DNA from: an uncultured Roseburia sp.
GTDB lineage: Bacteria > Bacillota > Clostridia > Lachnospirales > Lachnospiraceae
NCBI GenBank assembly: GCA_900539115.1
Contig: UQAQ01000004.1
Location: 41,826 to 105,825 of the forward strand
DNA: 64,000 bases
Reading direction: 5' to 3'
Positions within the stretch are counted from its first letter, which is position 1, and each line of letters begins with the position of its first letter. Below are positions 36,395 through 43,927 of this stretch, piece by piece. The notes beneath the pieces are model-generated. The model ran no database searches. It saw only the letters and a list, made by a program, of their open reading frames with translations, and was not told the DNA's origin. Both the position numbers and the translations under genes were made by a program.

Positions 36395-36569
36395 TCTCCT
36401 CCGGCTGAATTTTTAGATACGCACACACTTCACAAAGTTCCGTAGCGTTTAACGGCCGAACCGGCTGCTTTTGAAAGATTTTCCGGTCAATTCCGGTTTC
36501 TTTTGAAACTTTCTGTATGTCGATCTGATGTATTTTCATATAACAATAAATCTTCTTTGTCATTTTCAT
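36369..36569 (-). CDS. Small HTH protein opening the phosphorothioation operon
   Basis: A 66-residue protein with a Cro/CI-like fold: MKIHQIDIQKVSKETGIDRK suits helix-turn-helix, then PVRPLNATELCEVCAYLKI closes the domain. No dimer or effector domain follows. It is the first gene after the promoter at 36621-36649 (AAGGA before the ATG) and overlaps the SspD-like gene by 26 bases, so it is co-transcribed and could autoregulate the operon. Confidence 0.7.
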   Translation of the reverse strand: MKMTKKIYCYMKIHQIDIQKVSKETGIDRKIFQKQPVRPLNATELCEVCAYLKIQPEEIAKDDTLF

Positions 36570-36620
36570 ATCCTTCGTCCCCTCATTCTCGCTTTTTAAG
36601 AATTTTGTCGTACTATTTTT

Positions 36621-36649
36621 ATTTTATTCTTTGCAAGTCATAATGTCAA
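36621..36649 (-). promoter_or_regulatory. Promoter of the phosphorothioation operon
   Basis: Minus-strand TTGACA (36649-36644), 17-bp spacer, TAAAAT (36626-36621), 52 bases before the small HTH gene. Confidence 0.85.
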
Positions 36650-36680
36650 TTTATTTTTCCCTTTTTCTCTTTTTTTCTTC

Positions 36681-36709
36681 TTGACACGTATGTCGTCATT
36701 CTTTATGAT
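36681..36709 (+). promoter_or_regulatory. Divergent promoter of the XRE regulator
   Basis: TTGACA (36681-36686), 17-bp spacer, TATGAT (36704-36709), 38 bases before the regulator ATG. The -35 region includes GACA-CGTA-TGTC, a short inverted repeat that might be an operator. Confidence 0.85.
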
Positions 36710-36747
36710 GGTATTAGATATCGTGAATTGGAGGTTTTACAAATCTT

Positions 36748-37107
36748 ATGAAGAACCCTAACATTGCACGCGCACTGCGTTATTACCGGAAGCTGAACAA
36801 CCTCTCCGTCGACGAAGTGAGCGACTATTTGAATGCCCAAAATATTCCGGCAAAATCAAAAACGATCTATGGCTGGGAAAATGGAAACAGTCAGCCCAAT
36901 GCTGACACATTGATGACCTTGTGCGGCTATTATCATATTGAAAATATACTTGAGACGTTCGGCTACTGTCCTGCTCCATCTAAGGATCCAGACGCTGCAT
37001 CGATTTTGACAAAAGAAGAACGGATGCTTTTGGACGCCTATCACGCACATCCGGACATGAAAAAAGCAGTCTTTCGACTGCTTGAGTTAGAATATAATGA
37101 TATTTGA
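36748..37107 (+). CDS. XRE-family HTH regulator divergent from the phosphorothioation operon
   Basis: A 119-residue protein: HTH_3 domain at residues 5-65 (IARALRYYRKLNNLSVDEVSDYL, then KTIYGWENGNSQPNADTLMTLC), followed by a short C-terminal helix with LLDAYHAHPDMKKAVFRLLEL. Start ATG has GGAGG upstream and a near-consensus promoter. The two promoters stand back to back 32 bases apart, so this protein is well placed to control the operon. It ends 9 bases from the convergent methyltransferase gene. Confidence 0.85.
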   Translation: MKNPNIARALRYYRKLNNLSVDEVSDYLNAQNIPAKSKTIYGWENGNSQPNADTLMTLCGYYHIENILETFGYCPAPSKDPDAASILTKEERMLLDAYHAHPDMKKAVFRLLELEYNDI

Positions 37108-37116
37108 TCCCTGCTT

Positions 37117-38916
37117 TTATCCAAGCAGTTTACGAATTCCATCTATAATACGGTTTACAAGTGCCACCCGGTGGAATGGTGTCATGAGATAAAAACCATC
37201 TGCCACTTCCAGCAGCTGTTCTGCTACTTTCAGGGAAATCTTCACGGCCACTTCCTCGGCATCCTGTTTCGACATATCCGGCTGGTACCGGCTTACAATC
37301 TCGTCGGATACATGGATCCCCGGCATCTCATTTTTCATAAACATTGCATTGCGGTAGCTTACAAGTGGCATGATTCCACAAAGGATTCTTGCTCCTGTCA
37401 TTTCTTTTAATTCCCGGATGCGGTCAATGTCTTCCTCCGTAAAGATCGGCTGTGTCAAAAAGTACTCACATCCGGCTTCCATTTTCTTTTTCATCCTGCC
37501 CGCGATCGCTGCGGGATTGACTCCCGCATAATTCAGCGCACCGCCATAATAAACCGGCTCTTCCTGCAATACTTCTTCATTCATATGTTTCAGATATTCC
37601 ATAAAGCGAATGGAGTTTACGTCAAATACACCGGTAATCTTTCCGCGGTCATTGCTTCCGACCGGATCTCCCGTAATCACAAGAAAATCGCGGATTCCAT
37701 TCACATGCGCTCCCAAGATCTCCGAACGCAGTCCGATCAGGTTGCGGTCCCTCATCGCCACATGCGGCATAATCTCCACATCTGCGCATTTTTTTGCATA
37801 TACGGCAAGAAGGGAAGCATCTGCTCTCGCGCGAGCCATCGGAGAATCCGAAACGGTAATAATGTCCACTCCGTTTTCCTGCAGGGCACATACTCCTTTG
37901 CGGAATTTATCACTCGAAGCATCAAACGGCGCATCCAGTTCCACGACAAATACTTTTTTCCCACCGCGCAGTTTACGGATAAACGGCGTCGGATTGTCTT
38001 TCACCTCATCCAAATTTTCATTTTCTTTGGCCAGTTTCTTAGGCCGCACCTGCTCCTGGTTCTGCACCACTTTTTTCAAGGCACGGATATGCCCCGGAGT
38101 CGTTCCGCAGCATCCTCCGACAAGATTGGCTCCCAGTGCCAAAATCTCTTTCATCTGCCCTGCATAGTAAGCGGTATCATGGAACACCAGAGTTCTTCCC
38201 TGCATCTCCTGCTGATATCCGGCATTGGGAAATACACTCAATAAAAATTCTTTTGGAAATTTCCGGCTTTGCAAAAGTTTTTTCATGTGAAGTGCACCGA
38301 CTCCGCAATTAAATCCTACGATATCAAAATTCTCATCGGATGTCAGTTCCTGCAGAACCTCTGTCATTCCAAAACCATGCTGTGTATATCCCATCGGATT
38401 CAGTGCCAGTTCGGCAATGACCACCGTCTGTTCTTCCTTATTTTTACAATATTTTGCCAATTTCGGAAGCCAGCGAAGCTCCGAAAATGTTTCAAACAAA
38501 AAAACACGAATCCCGAGAGTATAAAATACATCCAGCATCTGTGCATATTCTTTCCAAATTTCTCCATCTTCCTCTTCGGCTGACTGACGGATCGGTCCCA
38601 CTGACGCAGCGACCACGACTTCTTTTCTGCTCTGGCGTACCGCTTCTCTTGCATTGGCAACTGCCGCTTCGATCACTTCTTTTCGTCTTTCTGCCTCGGC
38701 AAATAATCCGTGGTTTACGGCAAATGTATTGGTTCGGATCAGTTCTGCTCCGGCCTCAATATATTCTTTATGAATGGCGATGATTCGCTCCGGGGTTGCG
38801 ATATTGGCTTCTTCTGCCTCCATCTCTGTCATATATTTCTGGCTGAAATAGGTCCCCATGGCGCCATCTGCCAACACTACCTTTTTCTCTAACTTTTCTA
38901 CTAATGAATCGATCAC
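37117..38916 (-). CDS. Bifunctional homocysteine S-methyltransferase / methylenetetrahydrofolate reductase
   Basis: A 599-residue two-domain enzyme of the YitJ type. Residues 1-300: homocysteine methyltransferase with VLADGAMGTYFSQ near the start and zinc ligands in GFNCGVGA and GGCCGTTPGHI. Residues 310-599: MTHFR-like barrel, VFVVELDAPFD, FLVITGDPVG and FLTQPIFT. It can use a methyl donor (S-methylmethionine or methyl-folate in relatives) to make methionine and reduces methylene-THF. Start is GTG at 38916 with GGAGGA upstream. Promoter at 38956-38984. No SAM (S-box) riboswitch was seen in the short leader, unlike many Firmicute homologues. Confidence 0.9.
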   Translation of the reverse strand: MIDSLVEKLEKKVVLADGAMGTYFSQKYMTEMEAEEANIATPERIIAIHKEYIEAGAELIRTNTFAVNHGLFAEAERRKEVIEAAVANAREAVRQSRKEVVVAASVGPIRQSAEEEDGEIWKEYAQMLDVFYTLGIRVFLFETFSELRWLPKLAKYCKNKEEQTVVIAELALNPMGYTQHGFGMTEVLQELTSDENFDIVGFNCGVGALHMKKLLQSRKFPKEFLLSVFPNAGYQQEMQGRTLVFHDTAYYAGQMKEILALGANLVGGCCGTTPGHIRALKKVVQNQEQVRPKKLAKENENLDEVKDNPTPFIRKLRGGKKVFVVELDAPFDASSDKFRKGVCALQENGVDIITVSDSPMARARADASLLAVYAKKCADVEIMPHVAMRDRNLIGLRSEILGAHVNGIRDFLVITGDPVGSNDRGKITGVFDVNSIRFMEYLKHMNEEVLQEEPVYYGGALNYAGVNPAAIAGRMKKKMEAGCEYFLTQPIFTEEDIDRIRELKEMTGARILCGIMPLVSYRNAMFMKNEMPGIHVSDEIVSRYQPDMSKQDAEEVAVKISLKVAEQLLEVADGFYLMTPFHRVALVNRIIDGIRKLLG

Positions 38917-38955
38917 TTGGGTCCTCCATTCTAACTGTCTTTTGTCACTTTTTTC

Positions 38956-38984
38956 ATTGTAAATTTTACCTCGGAAAATGTCAA
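38956..38984 (-). promoter_or_regulatory. Promoter of the methyltransferase/MTHFR gene
   Basis: Minus-strand TTGACA (38984-38979), 17-bp spacer, TACAAT (38961-38956). Confidence 0.8.
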
Positions 38985-39015
38985 GAAATACTAAGAATTT
39001 TTATGATTTTTTTAT

Positions 39016-39044
39016 TTGACACTCGGATATAATGCGTATATAAT
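39016..39044 (+). promoter_or_regulatory. Promoter of lrgA-lrgB
   Basis: TTGACA (39016-39021), 17-bp spacer, TATAAT (39039-39044), both exact. Confidence 0.85.
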
Positions 39045-39102
39045 GAGTAAAGTTAGTGAACAGCAAGACTTATTGATAATTTTTTAGAAAGAAGCGATTT
39101 TT

Positions 39103-39471
39103 TTGAAATTTGTAAAACAATTTTTAATTATTCTTGGCATTTCTTTTGCCGGCGAAGCACTGAAATTTCTGCTTCCCTTTCCGATTCCTGCCAGTATATA
39201 TGGAATGGTGATCCTGCTGATCGGCTTATTATCAGGATTTATTCCGCTTTCTTCCGTGAAGGAAGCCGGTACATTTCTCATTGAGATCATGCCTGTTATG
39301 TTTATCCCGGCCGGCGTTGGTCTGATGGCCTCCTGGCATATTTTACAGCCGGTTTTGGTTCCGGTCAGTATTATTACCGTCGCCGCTCTGATCACCGTCA
39401 TGATCGTAACCGGACGCTGTACACAATGGATTCTGCATAAAGATAGAAAGAAGGCATCTACCAATGAATGA
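39103..39471 (+). CDS. lrgA: CidA/LrgA family holin-like protein
   Basis: A 122-residue membrane protein with four hydrophobic segments; PFPIPASIYGMVILLIGLL is the usual LrgA/CidA core pattern. In staphylococci these proteins modulate murein hydrolase activity and, in others, pyruvate transport. Start is taken as TTG at 39103, with only a weak AGAAAG upstream, so the start is less certain. It overlaps lrgB by 8 bases. Its promoter lies at 39016-39044. Confidence 0.88.
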   Translation: MKFVKQFLIILGISFAGEALKFLLPFPIPASIYGMVILLIGLLSGFIPLSSVKEAGTFLIEIMPVMFIPAGVGLMASWHILQPVLVPVSIITVAALITVMIVTGRCTQWILHKDRKKASTNE

Positions 39472-40156
39472 TTTTTTTGACACTTCCCTTTTTGCCGGAG
39501 TGACGATCAGTCTGCTCGCCTATCTCCTCGGCATGGTTTTAAAGAAAAAATTTAAGTTAGGGATCTTTAACCCCTTACTGATATCGATCTGTTTAACGAT
39601 CGTTGTGCTGATTGTCGCCAACATCGACTATGACGCCTACAATCAAGGTGCCGTCTATCTCAGCTGGTTTTTGACCCCGGCGACCGTTTGTCTCGCCATC
39701 CCGCTCTACGAGCAATGGCAGCTTTTGAAAAACAATTTAAAGGCCATTCTCCTCGGGATTACCGCCGGCGTTCTCACAAGCCTCTGCACCGTATTTGTAC
39801 TGGCTAAGATCCTGCACCTGTCACACAAAGAATATGTAACACTTTTGCCAAAATCGATCACTACCGCGATCGGAATGGGCGTTTCCGAGGAACTTGGCGG
39901 CTATGTGACGATCACGGTAGCTGTGATCGTTGTTACCGGAGTGCTTGGCAATATCTTTGGTGAACTCATCTGCAAGATTTTCCGCATCACACACCCGATT
40001 GCAAAAGGTCTCGCCCTTGGCTCTTCTTCCCATGCGATCGGAACCGCCAAAGCGATGGAACTCGGCGAAATCGAAGGTGCTATGAGCAGTCTTGCCATCG
40101 CCGTCACCGGGATTATGACGGTATTACTGGCTTCATTATTTTCGCCGCTTCTCTGA
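39464..40156 (+). CDS. lrgB: LrgB/CidB family membrane protein
   Basis: A 230-residue membrane protein with about seven hydrophobic segments and the family stretches LLPKSITTAIGMGVSEELGG and LALGSSSHAIGTAKAMELGE. LrgB pairs with LrgA, and the 8-base gene overlap supports a complex. Convergent with rfbC, 5 bases apart, with no clear terminator between. Confidence 0.92.
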   Translation: MNDFFDTSLFAGVTISLLAYLLGMVLKKKFKLGIFNPLLISICLTIVVLIVANIDYDAYNQGAVYLSWFLTPATVCLAIPLYEQWQLLKNNLKAILLGITAGVLTSLCTVFVLAKILHLSHKEYVTLLPKSITTAIGMGVSEELGGYVTITVAVIVVTGVLGNIFGELICKIFRITHPIAKGLALGSSSHAIGTAKAMELGEIEGAMSSLAIAVTGIMTVLLASLFSPLL

Positions 40157-40161
40157 TCTTT

Positions 40162-40770
40162 CTAAAATGCAAAGGTATCCTTGATGCCGAGCCACAGCTT
40201 ATCTTTGTCACTGAGATTCAATGGCGTACCATCTGCAAGGGCATACCCTTCGTTTGAAGCCGTTCCGTTATATTCTCCGGTCAATTCCGGCCATTCTACA
40301 CCGATCTCCGGGTCATTCCATGCCAGACCGCCCTCATCATCCGGATGATAAAAGTCGGTGCATTTATAACAAAACTCTGCCTGCTCTGACAACACCAAAA
40401 ATCCATGTGCAAATCCTTTCGGAATATAAAACTGTTTAAAATTGTCAGCGCTCAATTCCACACCAAACCATTTTCCGTAAGTCTTGCTTTCCTTACGAAG
40501 ATCGACAGCCACATCAAACACGCGTCCTCTGGTGACACGCACAAGTTTTCCCTGCGGATACTGTTTCTGAAAATGCAATCCGCGGAGAACTCCTTTCGAA
40601 GAAGAAGATTGATTGTCCTGCACAAATTCCAAATCAAGTCCTTCTTCCAGCATATCATTTTTATTATACGTCTCTACAAAATATCCGCGGCTGTCGCCAA
40701 ATACTTTTGGTTCGATCACACAGAGGCCTTCAATGCCGCCGACATTTTTCTGTACTTTGATCTTTCCCAT
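40162..40770 (-). CDS. rfbC: dTDP-4-dehydrorhamnose 3,5-epimerase
   Basis: A 202-residue cupin-fold enzyme of dTDP-L-rhamnose synthesis. Motifs: VIEPKVFGDSRGYFVETYN, QDNQSSSSKGVLRGLHFQ with the catalytic His, GRVFDVAVDLRK, and YIPKGFAHGFLVLSE. Length is as expected. It follows glmS by 18 bases on the same strand, so envelope-sugar precursors are made from one transcript; the other rml genes are not in the window. Confidence 0.95.
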   Translation of the reverse strand: MGKIKVQKNVGGIEGLCVIEPKVFGDSRGYFVETYNKNDMLEEGLDLEFVQDNQSSSSKGVLRGLHFQKQYPQGKLVRVTRGRVFDVAVDLRKESKTYGKWFGVELSADNFKQFYIPKGFAHGFLVLSEQAEFCYKCTDFYHPDDEGGLAWNDPEIGVEWPELTGEYNGTASNEGYALADGTPLNLSDKDKLWLGIKDTFAF

Positions 40771-40788
40771 CGTTTCTTTCCTTTCGCA

Positions 40789-42627
40789 TCATTCTACCGT
40801 TACACTTTTTGCCAGATTTCTCGGCTTATCTACATCCAGTCCGCGCGCCACCGATACATAATATCCAAGCAGCTGCAATGGAATCACAGCAAGACTTGCC
40901 GCAAAATGCGGATCTGTCTTTGGCACATATACAACAAAATCTGCGGTGTCTTCGATGGAGTAATTGCCAAAATTTGTAAGCCCCATCAAGGATGCGCCAC
41001 GGCTCTTACATTCTACCATGTTACTGATTGTCTTCTCATACAGATTATCCTGCGTCAATGAACCAATTACCAATATATTGTCCTCGATCAAACTGATCGT
41101 ACCATGTTTCAATTCGCCTGCCGCATATGCTTCCGAATGAATATAGCTGATTTCTTTTAATTTCAAACTTCCTTCCAGACAAATGGCATAATCGATACCA
41201 CGTCCAACAAAGAAAATATCACGCGCATTTGCCTGCTTTGCGGCAAACCATTGAATCCGCTCTTTATCTTCAATGATCTTATTGATCTTCTCCGGCAGGG
41301 TCTGCATCTCTGTCAAGAGCGCATCGTACTGTTCTTTCGATATCTTTTCACGCACGCGTGCAAATTCGACAGCCAGCAGATATCCGGCGATCAACTGAGC
41401 ACTATAGGCTTTTGTCGTAGCCACAGAAATCTCAGGACCTGCCATGGTATAAAAGACATTGTCTGCTTCTCTTGCAATCGAGGAACCAACGACATTTACA
41501 ATACCAAGTGTCTTTACGCCCTGCTCTTTTGCCAGGCGAAGTCCTGCCAATGTATCTGCCGTCTCACCAGACTGGCTGACCACGATCACAAGATCGGTCG
41601 GCTGCAAAATCGGATTGCGATACCGGAATTCCGATGCCAATTCCACACGGACCGGTACTCTTGCAAGATCTTCCATCACATACTGCGTTACTACACCGGT
41701 ATGATAAGCAGAACCACATGCCACGATGTAAATCTGCGTAATCTTTTTTATATCTTCCTCGCTTAATCCCACATCCGACAAATCAATTTTCCCCTCTTTG
41801 ATCTTCGAATTCATCGTATCCAAAATTGCTTTTGGCTGCTCGTGGATCTCTTTCATCATAAAATGCTCAAAGCCGCCCTTTTCTGCTGCTTCCGCATCCC
41901 ATTTGATCTCTACAAGTTCTTTTTGAATCTCATCGCCATCCAGATTGTAAAAGGTCGCTTTTCCATCCACCAATCTTCCAATCTCCATATTTCCAATATA
42001 GTAGACACTTCTTGTATACTTAAGAATTGCCGGCACATCGGAGGCAACAAAACAATCTCCGTCTGCCACTCCGATGATCATCGGGCTGTCTTTTCGCGCC
42101 ACATAAATTTCTTCCGGATATTCTTCAAACATCAATGCCAATGCGTAAGAACCACGAATACGCACCATCGCATGGTTAATCGCATCCACCGGTGTATGCT
42201 CATATTTTTTATAATAATAGTCCACCAGTTTCACTGCCACTTCGGTATCCGTCGAAGAATAAAAACTATATCCTTTTTTCAAAAGCTTCGCCTTTAATTC
42301 CTGGTAATTTTCAATAATTCCATTGTGAACACCCACTACATTTCCGTCATCACTTACATGTGGATGTGCATTTACCTCCGATGGTTCGCCATGTGTCGCC
42401 CATCTCGTATGTCCGATGCCACAATCTCCCTTAAGGGCACGTCCGTTATCTGTCTTTTCCATCAACCCTTTCAAACGTCCCTTCGCCTTTACTACTTTCA
42501 CTTCCTGTTTATTATCCCGAACAGCAATTCCTGCTGAGTCATATCCACGATATTCCAACTTTGACAATCCATCCAAAAGGATCGGCGCCGCCTGCTGTTT
42601 ACCTACAAATCCAACGATTCCGCACAT
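40789..42627 (-). CDS. glmS: Glutamine-fructose-6-phosphate transaminase GlmS
   Basis: A 612-residue enzyme making glucosamine-6-phosphate. N-terminal glutaminase begins MCGIVGFVG with catalytic Cys2, followed by GHTRWATHGEP; two SIS sugar-isomerase domains follow (VACGSAYHTGVV, VSQSGETADTLAGLR, FFVGRGIDYAICLEGSLKLKE) and the C-terminal DKPRNLAKSVTVE. Promoter at 42700-42728. The leader contains a short hairpin around GGGTGGCAGCTGCCC near the ribosome binding site, but the glmS ribozyme core was not found. Confidence 0.96.
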   Translation of the reverse strand: MCGIVGFVGKQQAAPILLDGLSKLEYRGYDSAGIAVRDNKQEVKVVKAKGRLKGLMEKTDNGRALKGDCGIGHTRWATHGEPSEVNAHPHVSDDGNVVGVHNGIIENYQELKAKLLKKGYSFYSSTDTEVAVKLVDYYYKKYEHTPVDAINHAMVRIRGSYALALMFEEYPEEIYVARKDSPMIIGVADGDCFVASDVPAILKYTRSVYYIGNMEIGRLVDGKATFYNLDGDEIQKELVEIKWDAEAAEKGGFEHFMMKEIHEQPKAILDTMNSKIKEGKIDLSDVGLSEEDIKKITQIYIVACGSAYHTGVVTQYVMEDLARVPVRVELASEFRYRNPILQPTDLVIVVSQSGETADTLAGLRLAKEQGVKTLGIVNVVGSSIAREADNVFYTMAGPEISVATTKAYSAQLIAGYLLAVEFARVREKISKEQYDALLTEMQTLPEKINKIIEDKERIQWFAAKQANARDIFFVGRGIDYAICLEGSLKLKEISYIHSEAYAAGELKHGTISLIEDNILVIGSLTQDNLYEKTISNMVECKSRGASLMGLTNFGNYSIEDTADFVVYVPKTDPHFAASLAVIPLQLLGYYVSVARGLDVDKPRNLAKSVTVE

Positions 42628-42699
42628 ATCATTACCTCGCTTTTTCTAATCATCCTCCAAGGGCAGCTGCCACCCGGAGAGAAATAAGTATTCTATCTT

Positions 42700-42728
42700 A
42701 TTATATGTGTATTGGGGGAATTTTGCAA
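42700..42728 (-). promoter_or_regulatory. Promoter of glmS-rfbC
   Basis: Minus-strand TTGCAA (42728-42723), 17-bp spacer, exact TATAAT (42705-42700). Confidence 0.65.
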
Positions 42729-42790
42729 CTGGTTTTTGCCTTCCATTCCATCAAACTTTTTATAAAAATAGTTTTCTGCATATAAATTTT

Positions 42791-42829
42791 AGGGAACTTT
42801 TCTTGCTTATTTTTCTAAAAAAGTTCCCT
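42791..42829. promoter_or_regulatory. Inverted repeat upstream of the Fic gene
   Basis: Perfect 11-bp arms AGGGAACTTTT / AAAAGTTCCCT separated by 17 bases, between the divergent glmS and fic promoters. No gene ends here, so it is more likely an operator than a terminator. Confidence 0.55.
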
Positions 42830-42837
42830 AAAACATA

Positions 42838-42867
42838 TTGACTTTTAAACAACTTTTAAGTTACTAT
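42838..42867 (+). promoter_or_regulatory. Probable promoter of the Fic gene
   Basis: TTGACT (42838-42843), 18-bp spacer, TACTAT (42862-42867); the spacer holds the direct repeat ACTTTTAA twice. Confidence 0.55.
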
Positions 42868-42901
42868 ATAGAAAAAGATTCCCTTAGCAAGGAGGAAAAA
42901 C

Positions 42902-43837
42902 ATGAATGCATTAAATGAAATCCAAACATTGTTACAGGAAAAAGCGGATTGCCAAGCCAGAATTAACTTAATTCCCTATGATGGCAATCCTGAAATAAAA
43001 GAAAACAAAAGTGGTAAATATCTTTATATCCGAAAAAGAGTAGGCAGCCGATTGACGTCAACCTATGTCGATGTTTACTCTGACGATCTATATCAACTTT
43101 TGCTGCGCAATGCAAAGGAGTTAAAGGAACTAAGAAAAAATTTACGTAAAATAGAAAAAAAGCTGGCAGAATTAGGATACAAATCAACAGAATTAGATAA
43201 ACGCATCCTTCAAAATTTAGACTTTGCCCGCGCAAATATGAAAGCAAATATATATGATCAGGCTGTATTGGAAGGTGTGGCAACCTCCTTTCCACAGACG
43301 GAGAATATTATTGATAACGGAACTGTAACTGGCATGACAGCAAATGATATTCAAAAAATACTAAATTTAAAACATGCCTGGGAATTTATTTTGGATTCTG
43401 ATGTAATTCAAGCCAAAACTGATTATTATTTGTTATGTCATATCGCAAAACTAGTGAATGAGGGGTTCTTTACCGATGGAGACCGAATCCGGGGTGTGCC
43501 GGTTACAATTGGGGGCAGTTCGTATAAACCACCTATCCCAATAGAATCCATCGTAAAAGAAAATATTACAGAGATTCTTGAATCTGAAACAACTGAAATT
43601 GATACAGCCATCAAACTTTGTATGTACTGTATGAAAACTCAAGTATTTATCGATGGCAATAAACGAGCCTCTGTGATCTTTGCAAATCACTATCTTATCG
43701 CCCATGGACAAGGTTTCTTGGTCATACCGGAAAAACATGTTCCGGAATTCAAAAAGAAACTTGTAGCTTATTATGAGGGTGAAGATCTCGCAGTTATAAG
43801 CGAATTTCTAAAGAAATACTGCTGGAAAACCTTTTAA
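42902..43837 (+). CDS. Fic family protein with atypical FIC motif
   Basis: A 311-residue soluble protein. The N-terminal 110 residues are coiled and charged (KELRKNLRKIEKKLAELGYK). The Fic core follows, with SFPQTENIIDNGTV near residue 138 and the FIC loop TQVFIDGNKRASVIFAN at about 246-262. Canonical HPFxxGNGR starts with a catalytic His; here that position is Gln, so AMP transfer as in classical Fic is doubtful. A leader-type inhibitory SxxxEG motif is not recognised. GGAGG lies before the ATG. An isolated gene in a conserved neighbourhood, AT-rich, flanked by an inverted repeat and a terminator, so probably acquired. Confidence 0.85.
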   Translation: MNALNEIQTLLQEKADCQARINLIPYDGNPEIKENKSGKYLYIRKRVGSRLTSTYVDVYSDDLYQLLLRNAKELKELRKNLRKIEKKLAELGYKSTELDKRILQNLDFARANMKANIYDQAVLEGVATSFPQTENIIDNGTVTGMTANDIQKILNLKHAWEFILDSDVIQAKTDYYLLCHIAKLVNEGFFTDGDRIRGVPVTIGGSSYKPPIPIESIVKENITEILESETTEIDTAIKLCMYCMKTQVFIDGNKRASVIFANHYLIAHGQGFLVIPEKHVPEFKKKLVAYYEGEDLAVISEFLKKYCWKTF

Positions 43838-43857
43838 CCATATAATAATTAATTTGC

Positions 43858-43893
43858 AAAAACAGGACCTGCCCAAAAGCAGATCCTGTTTTC
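43858..43893 (+). terminator. Bidirectional terminator after the Fic gene
   Basis: Stem AACAGGACCTGC / GCAGATCCTGTT (one mismatch), loop CCAAAA, with T/A-rich flanks on both sides. Serves the Fic gene and the convergent GGGtGRT gene. Confidence 0.8.
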
Positions 43894-43927
43894 ATTTCTA
43901 AATATATCAATTTACTTATAAGCCAAA

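Noticed and set aside
24306..36569. BREX or DISARM defence island
   Set aside because: No PglZ, BrxA/B, methyltransferase or DrmAB-like genes; DUF4007 plus desulfurase plus PAPS-reductase fits Ssp instead.
38917..38955. SAM riboswitch before the methyltransferase gene
   Set aside because: The distance from promoter to start is about 40 bases, too short for an S-box.
42628..42699. glmS ribozyme
   Set aside because: The leader is short and lacks the AGCGCC-type core; only a small hairpin around GGCAGCTGCC is seen.
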